64,000 nt of DNA from UBA1794 sp031552405 (GCA_031552405.1 JAVBMN010000017.1:62001-126000), one strand, 5' to 3'. Counted from the stretch's first letter, positions 44,536 through 54,011 are shown. A program made the numbers and translations. Notes: generated by a model not told the origin, from the sequence alone.

Positions 44536-47076
44536 ATGAGAAACAGGTTACTATTTACACTTTCCACTCTGTGGATGCTTGCACTTACCGCAGGTGCCGC
44601 TACTACTAATCTGGCGCTGAAGGCTACGGCCAGCACTTCCTTTGTGTCTGGCTGGGAGTCGCTGGCAGCGGTGAACGACGGATACGCGCCATCTTCTTCT
44701 ACTGATCGCAGTCATGCCGTGTATGGCAACTGGAACGGTGATGCCGACTATGGCAAATATAACTGGGTGCAGTATGAATGGTCTTTCGATCACAGCCTGA
44801 GCAGTGTCAAGGTGTATTGGTTTACCGATTACGGCGGCTTGGCGCAGCCCAATGCGGCCTACGTGGAATATTGGGACGGTGCTGCCTGGGTCAAGGCTGG
44901 GAACATTGGGACTGCCCTGAATGCATACAATACATTGAACATGAACGATGTGATGTCCTCCAAAGTACGCCTCTATATGAAGAGCACCACTTCTACCGGT
45001 ATTGTGGAATTGCAGGTGATGGGAGTGGAAACCACCGAGTGTAAGCCTACCGAAATCAATCCCGCGGTAAGACTGGGAGGGGGTAAGTTGGATAACTCTA
45101 ACAGCTTGCAAGCCATGGCAGGCGACTCGGTAGAATTATGTGCCATGGTACAGCTGGCCATTGATGAAGCCCCCGGACGGTGGACGTGGACAGGTCCTTT
45201 AGGAGCCACCTCGCAGTCTGATCGCCTTCGCCTCAAGGATCTTACCCGTGCCCATACAGGTACTTATATGGCCTCGTACCGCAATGCCTGCGGAATTACT
45301 ACCACACAGCTCTTCTACCTCAGCGTAGAGGATGCCACACAGGGACAAGCATATACCTGGCCTGCATACAGTCCCACCATTAATTACAACTTCCGCAACG
45401 AATATCCCAACCTCCAGGAGCCTGTCAAGGATCTGCAGGACTGTACCGTGGCAGGCTCTATTTCTGATGGATGGTGGACGTTCCGCTGGGGTTCCAATGC
45501 CAATAAGCTGGTTACCGAAGCCGCTGTAAAGCCCATGCTGCAACGCATGAATACGGATTTTGCCTACTTTCGCGATGTCATGGGATGGCCGCCCGATAAG
45601 CGTGCCAAGAGCGGATACCGCAGTGCCATCTACCTGTATGGCTCGGGCCTGACTACCGACAATGCCTCTAATACCGACCTGGGAGGCTGGCAGAGCGCTA
45701 TTGATTACAACGGCCAGTCGTGGCCCATGGTGCTCATTTCCTACTATCCCGTATACTGTTATGACCCCAAGTGCACCTACTCCGACAAGGCATATCAAAC
45801 GGGTGGCGTGGTGCATGAAGGCATTCACTCCGTACTGGCCGATCTGCCCGGATGTAAAAAGGCCGCCTGGTTCCACGAAGGTGGTAACACCTGGCTGCAA
45901 CAGGAGGCCGACTCGCGTCGTTCTAACGATTACAGCTCGATGGGATTCCTTAACGGAGCTCCTTTCATTGCTCCCTTCATGCCCATTGAATGCTACAGCG
46001 GATGGCTGCAGGACGATTCCTTCGGAGGCCCCTCGGCCGAAGGCGTGAATATGTTTAACGGCTCACAGCAGATCTGCACCTGGCGTAACTACTTGGGTGG
46101 CACACAATATGGCAACGGCTTTGCCGTGTTCTTGGGCCAGACACTGGGCGACGGAAGCATCCCCTGGATTTGGCGCTATTGCGAAGAACGCGTATTGGAA
46201 GGTATTGCGGATACCTTGGGCGACATGCAGACCCGTCGCCTTATCACCGAGTACCGCGCCAAGCAGGCCTTGCTGGATATGGACAAGTGGACCAATGCAC
46301 TGAAAAACCTGGTGAATGATAACTTCAATGTAGCCATCAAATCGGAATGGACACCCTCTTGGATGAACCCCACTACATGGTACTCCACCCCCTACGCTAA
46401 GACTACGAACGATGGGCAGGGCCTTCTTACCCCCGAATACCGCACCACGCCCGGATGGACGGGTGCCAACCAGATCCCGCTGCATATTACGGGAGATAAG
46501 GTTGTGGTTCACTTCCGCCCCCTGAGCCCCAATATGACCTGCCAGCTCTGTTACCGCACCCAGAGTGGTGAGAAAGTGTACGGTGAGCCTGTAACCGGCG
46601 GCGACTGTGTGTTGGATATCACCAAGAAACCCGCCAACAACGTGGTCTTTGCCGTAATCACCAGCACCGATTACATCTATCTGGGCGAAGAAACCCGCAA
46701 GGCGCATTACGACTACCGCCTGCAACTCAAGGAAGGCATCGCGCACACCGCCAGCACCAACCTGAAATGGTTCAATTGGAATACGGTAATCAAAGACCCC
46801 GTCCTGAGCGTAGAGGAGATTGAAAACACCCTTCCCGACTCCTCCGTATACCCCAACGTAGTGAAGAACGGTGGTGAAATACACGTAGAACTGGGTTCGC
46901 AACTGGCACAGAGCATCCAGCTTTACATCACCAATCTGGGTGGAGCCGTGGTATACCAGCGTCCGCTGGAAGGTGATACCACCTTCCAACTGCCCCAAAC
47001 CCTGGGACAAGGCGTGTACCTGCTCAGTTTATCAACTTCTGAAGGTAATAAAGCATACCGATTAATAGTGGAATAA
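44536..47076 (+). CDS. Secreted multidomain protein with HExxH motif and C-terminal sorting-like domain
   Basis: 846 residues with a signal peptide (TAGA/ATTN). Residues about 25-160 resemble a discoidin-like (F5/8 type C) domain, the opening NLALKATASTSF being typical. Residues about 170-260 are Ig-like. The central region has HEGIH at 427-431 followed by WFHEGGNTWLQQ (H447, E448), which fits a zinc metallopeptidase of the gluzincin type. The final 70 residues resemble a type A secretion sorting domain (LYITNLGGAVVYQ ... GVYLLSLSTSEGNKAYRL). Substrate and activity are not known; DUF6055-type proteins have a similar layout. Confidence 0.75.
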   Translation: MRNRLLFTLSTLWMLALTAGAATTNLALKATASTSFVSGWESLAAVNDGYAPSSSTDRSHAVYGNWNGDADYGKYNWVQYEWSFDHSLSSVKVYWFTDYGGLAQPNAAYVEYWDGAAWVKAGNIGTALNAYNTLNMNDVMSSKVRLYMKSTTSTGIVELQVMGVETTECKPTEINPAVRLGGGKLDNSNSLQAMAGDSVELCAMVQLAIDEAPGRWTWTGPLGATSQSDRLRLKDLTRAHTGTYMASYRNACGITTTQLFYLSVEDATQGQAYTWPAYSPTINYNFRNEYPNLQEPVKDLQDCTVAGSISDGWWTFRWGSNANKLVTEAAVKPMLQRMNTDFAYFRDVMGWPPDKRAKSGYRSAIYLYGSGLTTDNASNTDLGGWQSAIDYNGQSWPMVLISYYPVYCYDPKCTYSDKAYQTGGVVHEGIHSVLADLPGCKKAAWFHEGGNTWLQQEADSRRSNDYSSMGFLNGAPFIAPFMPIECYSGWLQDDSFGGPSAEGVNMFNGSQQICTWRNYLGGTQYGNGFAVFLGQTLGDGSIPWIWRYCEERVLEGIADTLGDMQTRRLITEYRAKQALLDMDKWTNALKNLVNDNFNVAIKSEWTPSWMNPTTWYSTPYAKTTNDGQGLLTPEYRTTPGWTGANQIPLHITGDKVVVHFRPLSPNMTCQLCYRTQSGEKVYGEPVTGGDCVLDITKKPANNVVFAVITSTDYIYLGEETRKAHYDYRLQLKEGIAHTASTNLKWFNWNTVIKDPVLSVEEIENTLPDSSVYPNVVKNGGEIHVELGSQLAQSIQLYITNLGGAVVYQRPLEGDTTFQLPQTLGQGVYLLSLSTSEGNKAYRLIVE

Positions 47077-47132
47077 AATAGCGTTAAAAAACCTGCATTT
47101 CTTGCATATCCCGCAGAATATGCAGTCTTTTG

Positions 47133-47176
47133 CATAAGATAGCACTTTAACTAAAAAGTAAAAGTGCTATCTTATG
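47133..47176. terminator. Perfect 16 bp terminator-like hairpin
   Basis: CATAAGATAGCACTTT (47133-47148) pairs perfectly with 47161-47176 around 12 bases, between the peptidase gene and the first lipoprotein gene. Confidence 0.75.
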
Positions 47177-47214
47177 AATGTTAGTGGTATACTTTAATAA
47201 CTAAATTTAATAGA

Positions 47215-48030
47215 ATGATGAACTGGAAAAACGTATTTAGAACCCTCTTTCTGCCCCTTTTGTGCGTAGTAATGCTGGCAAGCTGTAGTGACGATGAAGA
47301 CTCGTATAGCGACTATCCCACCAAGATTATGGGTACATGGATTGTGACAAGTCACGGTGGCGGATCACTACCTCATAATGAGAGATCTATAAATATATTT
47401 AAGAGTAATGGCAAACAGGTGTATGCATCCAACTATTCCAATGAAGAAGGCACACGGTGGGTTGTAGAACACGAAAACAATTACCGGCTGGAAGGGAATG
47501 TCCTTTATGAAAGCGGTACCGACTGGGAAGGAAAAGAATACTCCAGCAAAAGCCGTATCCGGATAGAGGGAGATATAATGTATGTCTCAGAACTGGAATT
47601 GATAGAAAACGGAGAACAGCTGGAAACAGGCTCTTACATGATGCACATGGTAACTGTGGAAGACTATGAGCTGACTATCCTAGGTACCTGGAAAGGCCGT
47701 GAAACCACCCCCGGTGTAGAGTCGGCCCACGATGTGTACTGGCATTATATGGAAGACGGCACCTTTGATTATTACTATTATGACGAGGCAGCCCAAGAAT
47801 ATGTGGTAAAAAGTGACAATGAAGGCAAGTACTTCCTGTATGGAGACTTTATGGCTACCAACTTTAAAAATAATATCCTTACCGGCGGGCAAAACCGTGA
47901 GAGCGAATGCTGGACTATTAGCATTAATGGTAATCGCATGGCCTGGTACGCATGGCGTGCGGATGGAACAGTCGCTACCTTCGAAATGGAGAGGGTAGAG
48001 TCAACCCCGGTACGTTTTATTGCTCCCTGA
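47215..48030 (+). CDS. Lipoprotein with lipocalin-like C-terminal repeat, paralogue 1
   Basis: 271 residues. Lipobox LASC with Cys24 is followed by SDDEDS, an acidic run like the lipoprotein export signal of surface lipoproteins in this phylum. The body has two similar beta-rich halves, each opening with a GTW or LGTWKG motif as in lipocalin-like DUF families (about residues 40 and 160). I do not recognise a specific function. It is tandem with a paralogue of the same length 57 bp downstream. Confidence 0.8.
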   Translation: MMNWKNVFRTLFLPLLCVVMLASCSDDEDSYSDYPTKIMGTWIVTSHGGGSLPHNERSINIFKSNGKQVYASNYSNEEGTRWVVEHENNYRLEGNVLYESGTDWEGKEYSSKSRIRIEGDIMYVSELELIENGEQLETGSYMMHMVTVEDYELTILGTWKGRETTPGVESAHDVYWHYMEDGTFDYYYYDEAAQEYVVKSDNEGKYFLYGDFMATNFKNNILTGGQNRESECWTISINGNRMAWYAWRADGTVATFEMERVESTPVRFIAP

Positions 48031-48087
48031 TAAAATAATGGAGGGGTAAGTCACGTTTATAGTACGCAATGCTATATAATTAAATAA

Positions 48088-48903
48088 ATGAATATGAATT
48101 GGAAAAACGTATTTAAAACAGTATTTTTATCCCTCCTGTCCGTCATGATCCTTAGCGCCTGTACCGATGATGATGACAATAATAAGTTGGAGATTGCAGG
48201 AACCTGGGTAGCAGTAAACTCAAGTCTGACACCCTATCATAACCAACTGTTCGTGAGAACATACACCTCGAATAGAACTGCAGTACAGGCCTCGCGCCAG
48301 CAAGTAGAGAACGGTGTAAAATGGATTGAAGATCCACAATATACCTACCGGATAGAGGACGGTATCCTTTACGAAGAAGGCGTGGATTGGAAAGGCAAGT
48401 CCTTCTACCGTAAAAGTAGCATAAAGCTTGGTATTACACAGGATGGCATTATTATGTATGTAACTGAGTTGAAGAAAACCTATGATGGAGAGTCTGCCGG
48501 TTCCCTTTCCAGTTATACTATGTACAACTCTCCTGTGGGTTTGTATGATACAGCCCTGCTGGGAAGCTGGAAGGGCAAAGAGACTACCCCAGGCGTAGAG
48601 TCTGACTCTGTACGCTGGCATTATATGACCGATGGAACCTTTGATTATTACTACTACGATAAGGATCAGCAGTCGTATGTGCTAAAGAAAGATAACCAAG
48701 GTGAGTATTTTCTGTATGGCAACTTCTTCGTGAGTAATTTTACAAATAACCTTCAAACCGGTGGAACCGGTCAGGATTGTGAGTGTTGGAGCATCTACAT
48801 TCGCGATGGCCAGATGAGTTGGAGAGCCATACGCCAAGGTAATGAAGAGGTTACTTTTGAGATGGAGAAGGAGATGGACGAAATGCCTTCCTGGACTTAT
48901 TAA
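48088..48903 (+). CDS. Lipoprotein with lipocalin-like repeat, paralogue 2
   Basis: 271 residues, lipobox LSAC with Cys25 followed by TDDDDNN. It aligns along its length with the preceding gene: both have ETTPGVES, WHYM.DGTFDYYYYD and FLYG.F near the C-terminus. The middle part has diverged most. This is a recent tandem duplication of a surface lipoprotein of unknown role. Confidence 0.8.
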   Translation: MNMNWKNVFKTVFLSLLSVMILSACTDDDDNNKLEIAGTWVAVNSSLTPYHNQLFVRTYTSNRTAVQASRQQVENGVKWIEDPQYTYRIEDGILYEEGVDWKGKSFYRKSSIKLGITQDGIIMYVTELKKTYDGESAGSLSSYTMYNSPVGLYDTALLGSWKGKETTPGVESDSVRWHYMTDGTFDYYYYDKDQQSYVLKKDNQGEYFLYGNFFVSNFTNNLQTGGTGQDCECWSIYIRDGQMSWRAIRQGNEEVTFEMEKEMDEMPSWTY

Positions 48904-48943
48904 ATGCCGGAAGGTGTGTTCTTAATAAAGATAAAGAATAACA

Positions 48944-49726
48944 ATGAAAAAGATATTTATTCAACCCTTTCTGCTAATAACCTGTTTGTTATGCGGAATG
49001 ATGGTTTCCTGTTCGGACGATGACAGCCCTAAAATCAACGACTCACGGCTGGTATCCAAGATATTGATAGAAGGAGATGCTGTCTCCCAGTCTTTCACGT
49101 TTTCCTATGATGCCCAAAATCGTATTAAGGCGGTAGTAACTAATGATGAAACTCTTGAATACATTTACCCTGATAATCGTAGTATGAGGATTATGGAAGG
49201 GCAGGATTCACTGTCTTCTCCTCTGCATTCTTTTGCATTGGACGAGAAGGGAAAGTGCCAGGCAGCTTACCGTGGTTATCCAAAGGGCTTTATTCAATAC
49301 GGTTATGACGCGCAAGGTCTGTTGAATAACTGGAAGGTAATCCTGCAGAACCAAGAGCAAAATGTAGATTTCGTCTGGCAGAATGGGAATATGACCCTGA
49401 TCTCTCCCGATCAGACTTGTTATCTTCAATTTAGCATGCACCGTGCGGTGATGGAATATTCTGCTTATGATAATCTGACCAATATTGACCTGAATGCTTT
49501 TGTGATAAACATGGCCAATGACATGTCATTCCTGTATCAGTTCCCTGGTTGTACCAGCAAGAAACTCTTGTCGAGCTGTCAGTTCACGTCCCCCGTTAAT
49601 GAAGATCGTATTATTTATGACCTCCGACTGGAATATAGCCTTGACTCCAAAGGCTATCCTGTAAGCGCCGAAATGTATGATGCCGGGCATGAGCTCGATG
49701 CACATATTACTATCGAGTATAAATAA
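48944..49726 (+). CDS. Surface lipoprotein, DUF4595-like
   Basis: 260 residues, Cys23 in VSCSDDD, again with the acidic export-like run. The body has YD-type strands (TFSYDAQNRIKAVV, GYDAQGLLNNW, EYSLDSKGYPVSAEMYD), each an opposed strand pair as in DUF4595 and RHS-like folds. Same direction, 40 bp after the paralogous pair. Function unknown. Confidence 0.75.
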   Translation: MKKIFIQPFLLITCLLCGMMVSCSDDDSPKINDSRLVSKILIEGDAVSQSFTFSYDAQNRIKAVVTNDETLEYIYPDNRSMRIMEGQDSLSSPLHSFALDEKGKCQAAYRGYPKGFIQYGYDAQGLLNNWKVILQNQEQNVDFVWQNGNMTLISPDQTCYLQFSMHRAVMEYSAYDNLTNIDLNAFVINMANDMSFLYQFPGCTSKKLLSSCQFTSPVNEDRIIYDLRLEYSLDSKGYPVSAEMYDAGHELDAHITIEYK

Positions 49727-49733
49727 GAAGATA

Positions 49734-50165
49734 ATGTATAATAAGAAACAATCGGGAATAGGCCGGGTATTGGCTGCTATCTGCTTTGCAGTCTTCCTTG
49801 CGAGTTGCAACTCTTTGCAAGAGGTACGTACCGTAAAGCTGGCCGAAGCTACCCAGTCCTGGGACGGTAAGCTCTTACCTGCTTACCCCACCGGGCAGCC
49901 TAAGGTAACGATCCTGAAGATTACCATTCCGCCCAAAACGAAGCTTGACCTTCATCTTCACCCCATTATCAACGCCGGTGTGCTGACCAAAGGCACGCTC
50001 ACCGTGGTTAAAGATACCGGCGAGAAGATGAAACTGCGCGAGGGTGACGCCATTGTAGAGCTGGTAAACTCCTACCACTACGGTATGAATGAAGGAAAGG
50101 AAGAAGCGGAAATCATCGTCTTCTACGCAGGAGATGAGAATACACCGGTGTCGGTAAAGCCGTAG
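49734..50165 (+). CDS. Cupin-domain lipoprotein
   Basis: 143 residues. Lipobox FLASC with Cys25 has no acidic run, so it probably faces the periplasm, unlike its neighbours. A single cupin barrel is visible, with the first metal motif as HLHPIINAGVLTKG and the second near DAIVELVNSYHYG. The role is unknown; small-molecule binding is likely. The start is the ATG at 49734, 7 bp after the previous stop. It is convergent with trmD, 3 bp apart. Confidence 0.85.
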   Translation: MYNKKQSGIGRVLAAICFAVFLASCNSLQEVRTVKLAEATQSWDGKLLPAYPTGQPKVTILKITIPPKTKLDLHLHPIINAGVLTKGTLTVVKDTGEKMKLREGDAIVELVNSYHYGMNEGKEEAEIIVFYAGDENTPVSVKP

Positions 50166-50168
50166 CCT

Positions 50169-50849
50169 TTACATCTTCTTCAATAGATCCGGTCTGAGGC
50201 GTTTGGTGCGTTCCAACGATTGTTCCATGTTCCACTCGTGTATCTTTGCCTCGTGGCCTGAGAGGAGTATCTCGGGCACTTTCCAGCCGTTATAATCCGC
50301 CGGGCGGGTGTATACGGGTGGGGCCAGGAGGTTGTCCTGGAAGGAGTCGGAGAGGGCCGACTGCTCGTCGCTGATCACCCCCGGAAGCAGGCGTACAATG
50401 GCATCTGTCATGACGGCTGCGGCCAGTTCGCCGCCTGTCAGTACGTAATCGCCAATGCTGATTTCGCGGGTGATGAGGTGCTCGCGGATGCGGTAATCGA
50501 TACCTTTGAAATGGCCGCAGAGGATGATGAGGTTTTCTTTCAGGGACAGCTCGTTGGCGATGGGTTGCGAGAATTGTTCCCCGTCGGGGGTGGTGAATAT
50601 CACGTCGTCATACGTCCGTTGCGCTTTCAGGTGGTTGATGCAGTTCTCTATCGGCTCTATCTTCATCACCATTCCGGCAATGCCGCCGAAGGGGTAATCG
50701 TCCACACGGCGGTGTTTATCGGCGGTAAAATCGCGCAGATAGTGGGTATGAAGCTCGGCCAGACCCTTGTCTTGGGCGCGTTTCAGGATGCTGCAGTTCA
50801 GGAAACCCTCGATCATTTCGGGCAGTACGGTGATGATATCTATTCTCAT
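50169..50849 (-). CDS. trmD: tRNA (guanine37-N1)-methyltransferase
   Basis: SPOUT-class enzyme that methylates G37 next to the anticodon. 226 residues with the trefoil-knot SAM site (CGHFKGIDYRIREHL, then GDYVLTGGELAA). A -7 box at 50868-50875 lies 19 bp upstream, and the ligA promoter at 50908 is divergent. Confidence 0.97.
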   Translation of the reverse strand: MRIDIITVLPEMIEGFLNCSILKRAQDKGLAELHTHYLRDFTADKHRRVDDYPFGGIAGMVMKIEPIENCINHLKAQRTYDDVIFTTPDGEQFSQPIANELSLKENLIILCGHFKGIDYRIREHLITREISIGDYVLTGGELAAAVMTDAIVRLLPGVISDEQSALSDSFQDNLLAPPVYTRPADYNGWKVPEILLSGHEAKIHEWNMEQSLERTKRLRPDLLKKM

Positions 50850-50867
50850 TGCGGTTTAAATTTCCTG

Positions 50868-50915
50868 CAAAAGTAGGCAATTTGGCGCAGAGTTCGAGGA
50901 AATACGTTACTTTTG
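50868..50915. promoter_or_regulatory. Divergent -7 boxes for trmD and ligA
   Basis: TACTTTTG on the minus strand (50868-50875) and TACTTTTG on the plus strand (50908-50915). Confidence 0.6.
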
Positions 50916-50937
50916 TAGCATTGAAACCCAGAAATCC

Positions 50938-52938
50938 ATGACTATCCAGGAAGAAATAAATCAGTTGCGTGCGGATCTGCATACTCATAATTACAACTAT
51001 TATGTGCTCAATGCCCCGCAGATCAGTGATTATGAGTTCGATCAGCTGATGCATCGCCTCCAGCTGCTGGAAGAGCAGCACCCGGAGTATTCCGATCCCA
51101 ATTCGCCCACCCTTCGTGTGGGGAGCGACCTCTCCAAGGAGTTCACTCAGGTGCAGCACCGCTATCCCATGCTCTCCTTGGGCAATACCTACAGCGAAGA
51201 GGAGGTGCGCGATTTCTATGAGCGTACCCGCAAATCCCTCAATGACGACTTTGAGATCTGTGCCGAGCTGAAGTATGACGGTACTTCCATCTCCCTCACC
51301 TACGAGGAAGGCCGCCTGGTGCGTGCCGTGACCCGTGGCGATGGAGTGCAGGGCGATGACGTAACGGATAATGTAAAGACCATCCGCAGCATCCCCCTTG
51401 TACTTCGCGGGGAGGATATCCCTCAAAGCTTTGAGATACGCGGCGAGATACTGATGCCCTGGGAAGTCTTCGAGCAACTCAACAAAGACCGTGAGGCCCG
51501 TGAGGAAGCCCTCTTTGCCAATCCCCGCAATGCCGCCTCCGGTACCCTGAAACTGCAGAACTCAGCCGAAGTGGCCCGTCGCCGCCTGGATGCATACCTG
51601 TACTATCTCTTGGGCGATCGCATCCCTGGTTCCGGACATTATGAGAACCTTCAGGCCGCGCAACGCTGGGGCTTCAAGATCTCGGAGCATACCCGCCTCT
51701 GCCGCTCGCTGGAGGAGGTGTTTGAATACATCGCTTACTGGAATGAAAATCGCAAAGCCCTGCCCGTAGCCACGGATGGCATCGTGCTGAAGGTAAACTC
51801 CCTGAAGCAGCAGCTCAACCTGGGTTATACCGCCAAATCCCCCCGCTGGGCCATTGCCTATAAGTTTCAGGCCGAGAAGGCTGTGACACGCCTCAATTCC
51901 GTATCCTACCAGGTGGGGCGCACCGGAGCCGTGACTCCTGTGGCCAACCTCGATCCCGTGCTGCTGGCCGGTACCACCGTAAAGCGTGCTTCGCTGCATA
52001 ATGCGGATATCATAGCCGGTCTCGACCTCCACCTGGGCGATCAGGTGTATGTAGAGAAAGGCGGCGAGATCATCCCGAAGATTACCGGCGTGGATTTTGA
52101 TGCACGCAGCATTCTCATCGGCCCGAAGGTGGTCTTTATAAGGAGCTGTCCGGAGTGCGGAACCCCCCTGGTGCGCTATGAGGGTGAGGCGGCCCATTAC
52201 TGCCCCAATGACTCTGCCTGCCCCCCGCAGATCAAGGGGAGGATTGAGCATTTCATCAGTCGCAAGGCCATGAATATTGACGGTCTGGGCCCTGAAACGG
52301 TAGACCTCTTCTATCAGGAGAAACTGATACAGTCTGCAGCGGATCTGTATACCCTCACTGCCTCACAGATTTGTACACTGGAACGCATGGGAGAGAAATC
52401 GGCCGAGAACATCCTGCAGAGCATCATCCGCTCTAAGGAGGTGCCCTTTGAGCGTGTCCTCTTTGCCCTCGGCATCCGCTTTGTAGGCGAAACGGTGGCC
52501 AAGATACTGGCGCGCGCCTTCAAAACCATGGAGCGCCTGCAAGCCGCCACCCTCGAAGAACTGGTGGAAGTGGATGAGATAGGCGGGAAGATTGCTCAAA
52601 GCATCGTTCGCTTCTTTGCCGATCCCCGCGAACAGGAGCTCGTGACCCGCCTGCATGCCGAAGGTCTGCAGATGAAAGCCGCCATGAGCGGGGAGGGTGG
52701 GAGCACCCGACTGGAGGGCCAGGCCATCGTGATCAGCGGGGTTTTTACCCATCACTCGCGTGATGAATACAAGGCGCTTATTGAGCATCACGGAGGCCGT
52801 AATGTAGGCAGTATCTCCGCCAAAACCACCTTCATCCTGGCGGGTGAGAACATGGGCCCTGCCAAGCTGGAAAAGGCCCGTAAACTGGGTGTTCGCATTG
52901 TCGGTGAAGAAGAATTTTTAGCGATGATAGCGGAATAA
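50938..52938 (+). CDS. ligA: NAD-dependent DNA ligase
   Basis: Seals nicks using NAD+. 666 residues, with adenylated K112 in ELKYDGTS, an OB fold, the Cys4 zinc finger (CPECGT ... CPNDSACP), helix-hairpin-helix repeats and a C-terminal BRCT domain (GQAIVISGVFTHHSRDEYK). All regions are complete and in the standard order. Confidence 0.98.
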   Translation: MTIQEEINQLRADLHTHNYNYYVLNAPQISDYEFDQLMHRLQLLEEQHPEYSDPNSPTLRVGSDLSKEFTQVQHRYPMLSLGNTYSEEEVRDFYERTRKSLNDDFEICAELKYDGTSISLTYEEGRLVRAVTRGDGVQGDDVTDNVKTIRSIPLVLRGEDIPQSFEIRGEILMPWEVFEQLNKDREAREEALFANPRNAASGTLKLQNSAEVARRRLDAYLYYLLGDRIPGSGHYENLQAAQRWGFKISEHTRLCRSLEEVFEYIAYWNENRKALPVATDGIVLKVNSLKQQLNLGYTAKSPRWAIAYKFQAEKAVTRLNSVSYQVGRTGAVTPVANLDPVLLAGTTVKRASLHNADIIAGLDLHLGDQVYVEKGGEIIPKITGVDFDARSILIGPKVVFIRSCPECGTPLVRYEGEAAHYCPNDSACPPQIKGRIEHFISRKAMNIDGLGPETVDLFYQEKLIQSAADLYTLTASQICTLERMGEKSAENILQSIIRSKEVPFERVLFALGIRFVGETVAKILARAFKTMERLQAATLEELVEVDEIGGKIAQSIVRFFADPREQELVTRLHAEGLQMKAAMSGEGGSTRLEGQAIVISGVFTHHSRDEYKALIEHHGGRNVGSISAKTTFILAGENMGPAKLEKARKLGVRIVGEEEFLAMIAE

Positions 52939-52951
52939 AGAAAAAAGTTCG

Positions 52952-52959
52952 TATTTTTG
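52952..52959 (+). promoter_or_regulatory. -7 box for dapA
   Basis: TATTTTTG, an exact match, just past the ligA stop. Confidence 0.6.
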
Positions 52960-52995
52960 CGCCACTGAAACAGAATCATTTTTCCTTAAGTATAT

Positions 52996-53889
52996 ATGAT
53001 ACAAACGAGATTGAAAGGAGTGGGTGTAGCCTTTGTTACCCCGTTCCAAGAAGATGAGAGCGTGGACTATGAGGCCATAATGCGCCTCGTTGACTTCCAG
53101 TTAGCTAATGGTACCGACTTTCTGGTCATCATGGGTACCACTGCCGAAACTCCCACTTTATCAAACGAGGAAAAAGACAAAATCTGCAAACTAATCATCG
53201 AACGCGCAGGCGGGCGTATCCCCATCGTAAAAGGAGTGGGAGGTAACAATACCCGCGCCATCGTAGAAGAACTCCAAACAAGCGACCTTCGTGGTGTAGA
53301 CGCCATTCTTTCCGTAGTACCTTATTACAATAAGCCTTCCCAGGAAGGTATCTACCAGCACTTTAAGGCTATTGCCGAGGCCAGTCCTGTGCCCATTATG
53401 TTGTATAATGTACCCGGACGTACCGGTGTGAACATGACCGCGTCTACCACCCTGCGCCTGGCTCGCGACTGTGAGAAGGTAGTGGCCATTAAGGAGGCCT
53501 CCGGTGATTTTACCCAGATCGATGATATTATCAAGAACAAGCCGGAGGATTTTGTAGTCCTCTCCGGTGATGATGCCATTACCTACCCCCTCATTACCCT
53601 GGGAGCCGTAGGCGTGGTGTCTGTGATTGGCAATGCCTTTCCCCGTGAGTTTAGCCAGATGACCCGTCTGGCTCTGGCCGGCGATTATGCCAATGCCCTT
53701 ACCATCCACCACCGCTTTACAGAGCTTTTCAAGCTTCTCTTTGTAGATGGTAACCCCGCGGGTGTAAAGGCCATGATGAACGCTATGGGCCTGTTGGAGA
53801 ACAAACTCCGCCTTCCCCTGGTGCCCACCCGCATCACTACTTTTGAAGAGATTCGCGAGGTGCTCCGCCAGCTGGATATCAAGTGCTAG
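52996..53889 (+). CDS. dapA: 4-hydroxy-tetrahydrodipicolinate synthase
   Basis: First committed step of lysine/diaminopimelate synthesis: condenses pyruvate with aspartate semialdehyde. 297 residues, Schiff-base K166 (VAIKEASGD), Y137 (LYNVPGRTG), and the TTAETPTL phosphate-binding segment. Monocistronic. Confidence 0.97.
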   Translation: MIQTRLKGVGVAFVTPFQEDESVDYEAIMRLVDFQLANGTDFLVIMGTTAETPTLSNEEKDKICKLIIERAGGRIPIVKGVGGNNTRAIVEELQTSDLRGVDAILSVVPYYNKPSQEGIYQHFKAIAEASPVPIMLYNVPGRTGVNMTASTTLRLARDCEKVVAIKEASGDFTQIDDIIKNKPEDFVVLSGDDAITYPLITLGAVGVVSVIGNAFPREFSQMTRLALAGDYANALTIHHRFTELFKLLFVDGNPAGVKAMMNAMGLLENKLRLPLVPTRITTFEEIREVLRQLDIKC

Positions 53890-53892
53890 TAG

Positions 53893-53914
53893 GGGCGGAC
53901 CTATGTGTCCGCCC
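53893..53914. repeat. GGGCGGAC/GTCCGCCC hairpin, copy 1
   Basis: GGGCGGAC (53893-53900), loop ctatgt, GTCCGCCC (53907-53914), preceded by AGTAG. It lies just past the dapA stop. Related copies are at 57890 and 62426. Confidence 0.8.
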
Positions 53915-53928
53915 TCTAAATAAACCGT

Positions 53929-54011
53929 AAAATTACAGGCCTGAAGTTCTTTGAACTCAGGCCTGTAATTTTAAATCCCAAGCCTGAGATTCCGCAGCTG
54001 CAGGCCTGCAG
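53929..54011. repeat. Phased palindrome array 6 (four dyads)
   Basis: AGGCCT-type cores are centred at 53939.5, 53961.5, 53982.5 (degenerate) and 54004.5, steps 22, 21, 22. The last one is the 14 bp palindrome CTGCAGGCCTGCAG (53998-54011). The first two arms pair as a 17 bp hairpin (53928-53944 with 53957-53973). It follows dapA by 40-48 bp. Confidence 0.83.

Noticed and set aside
46063..47010. 315-codon antisense frame in the peptidase-like gene
   Set aside because: Codon shadow without a promoter or family signature.
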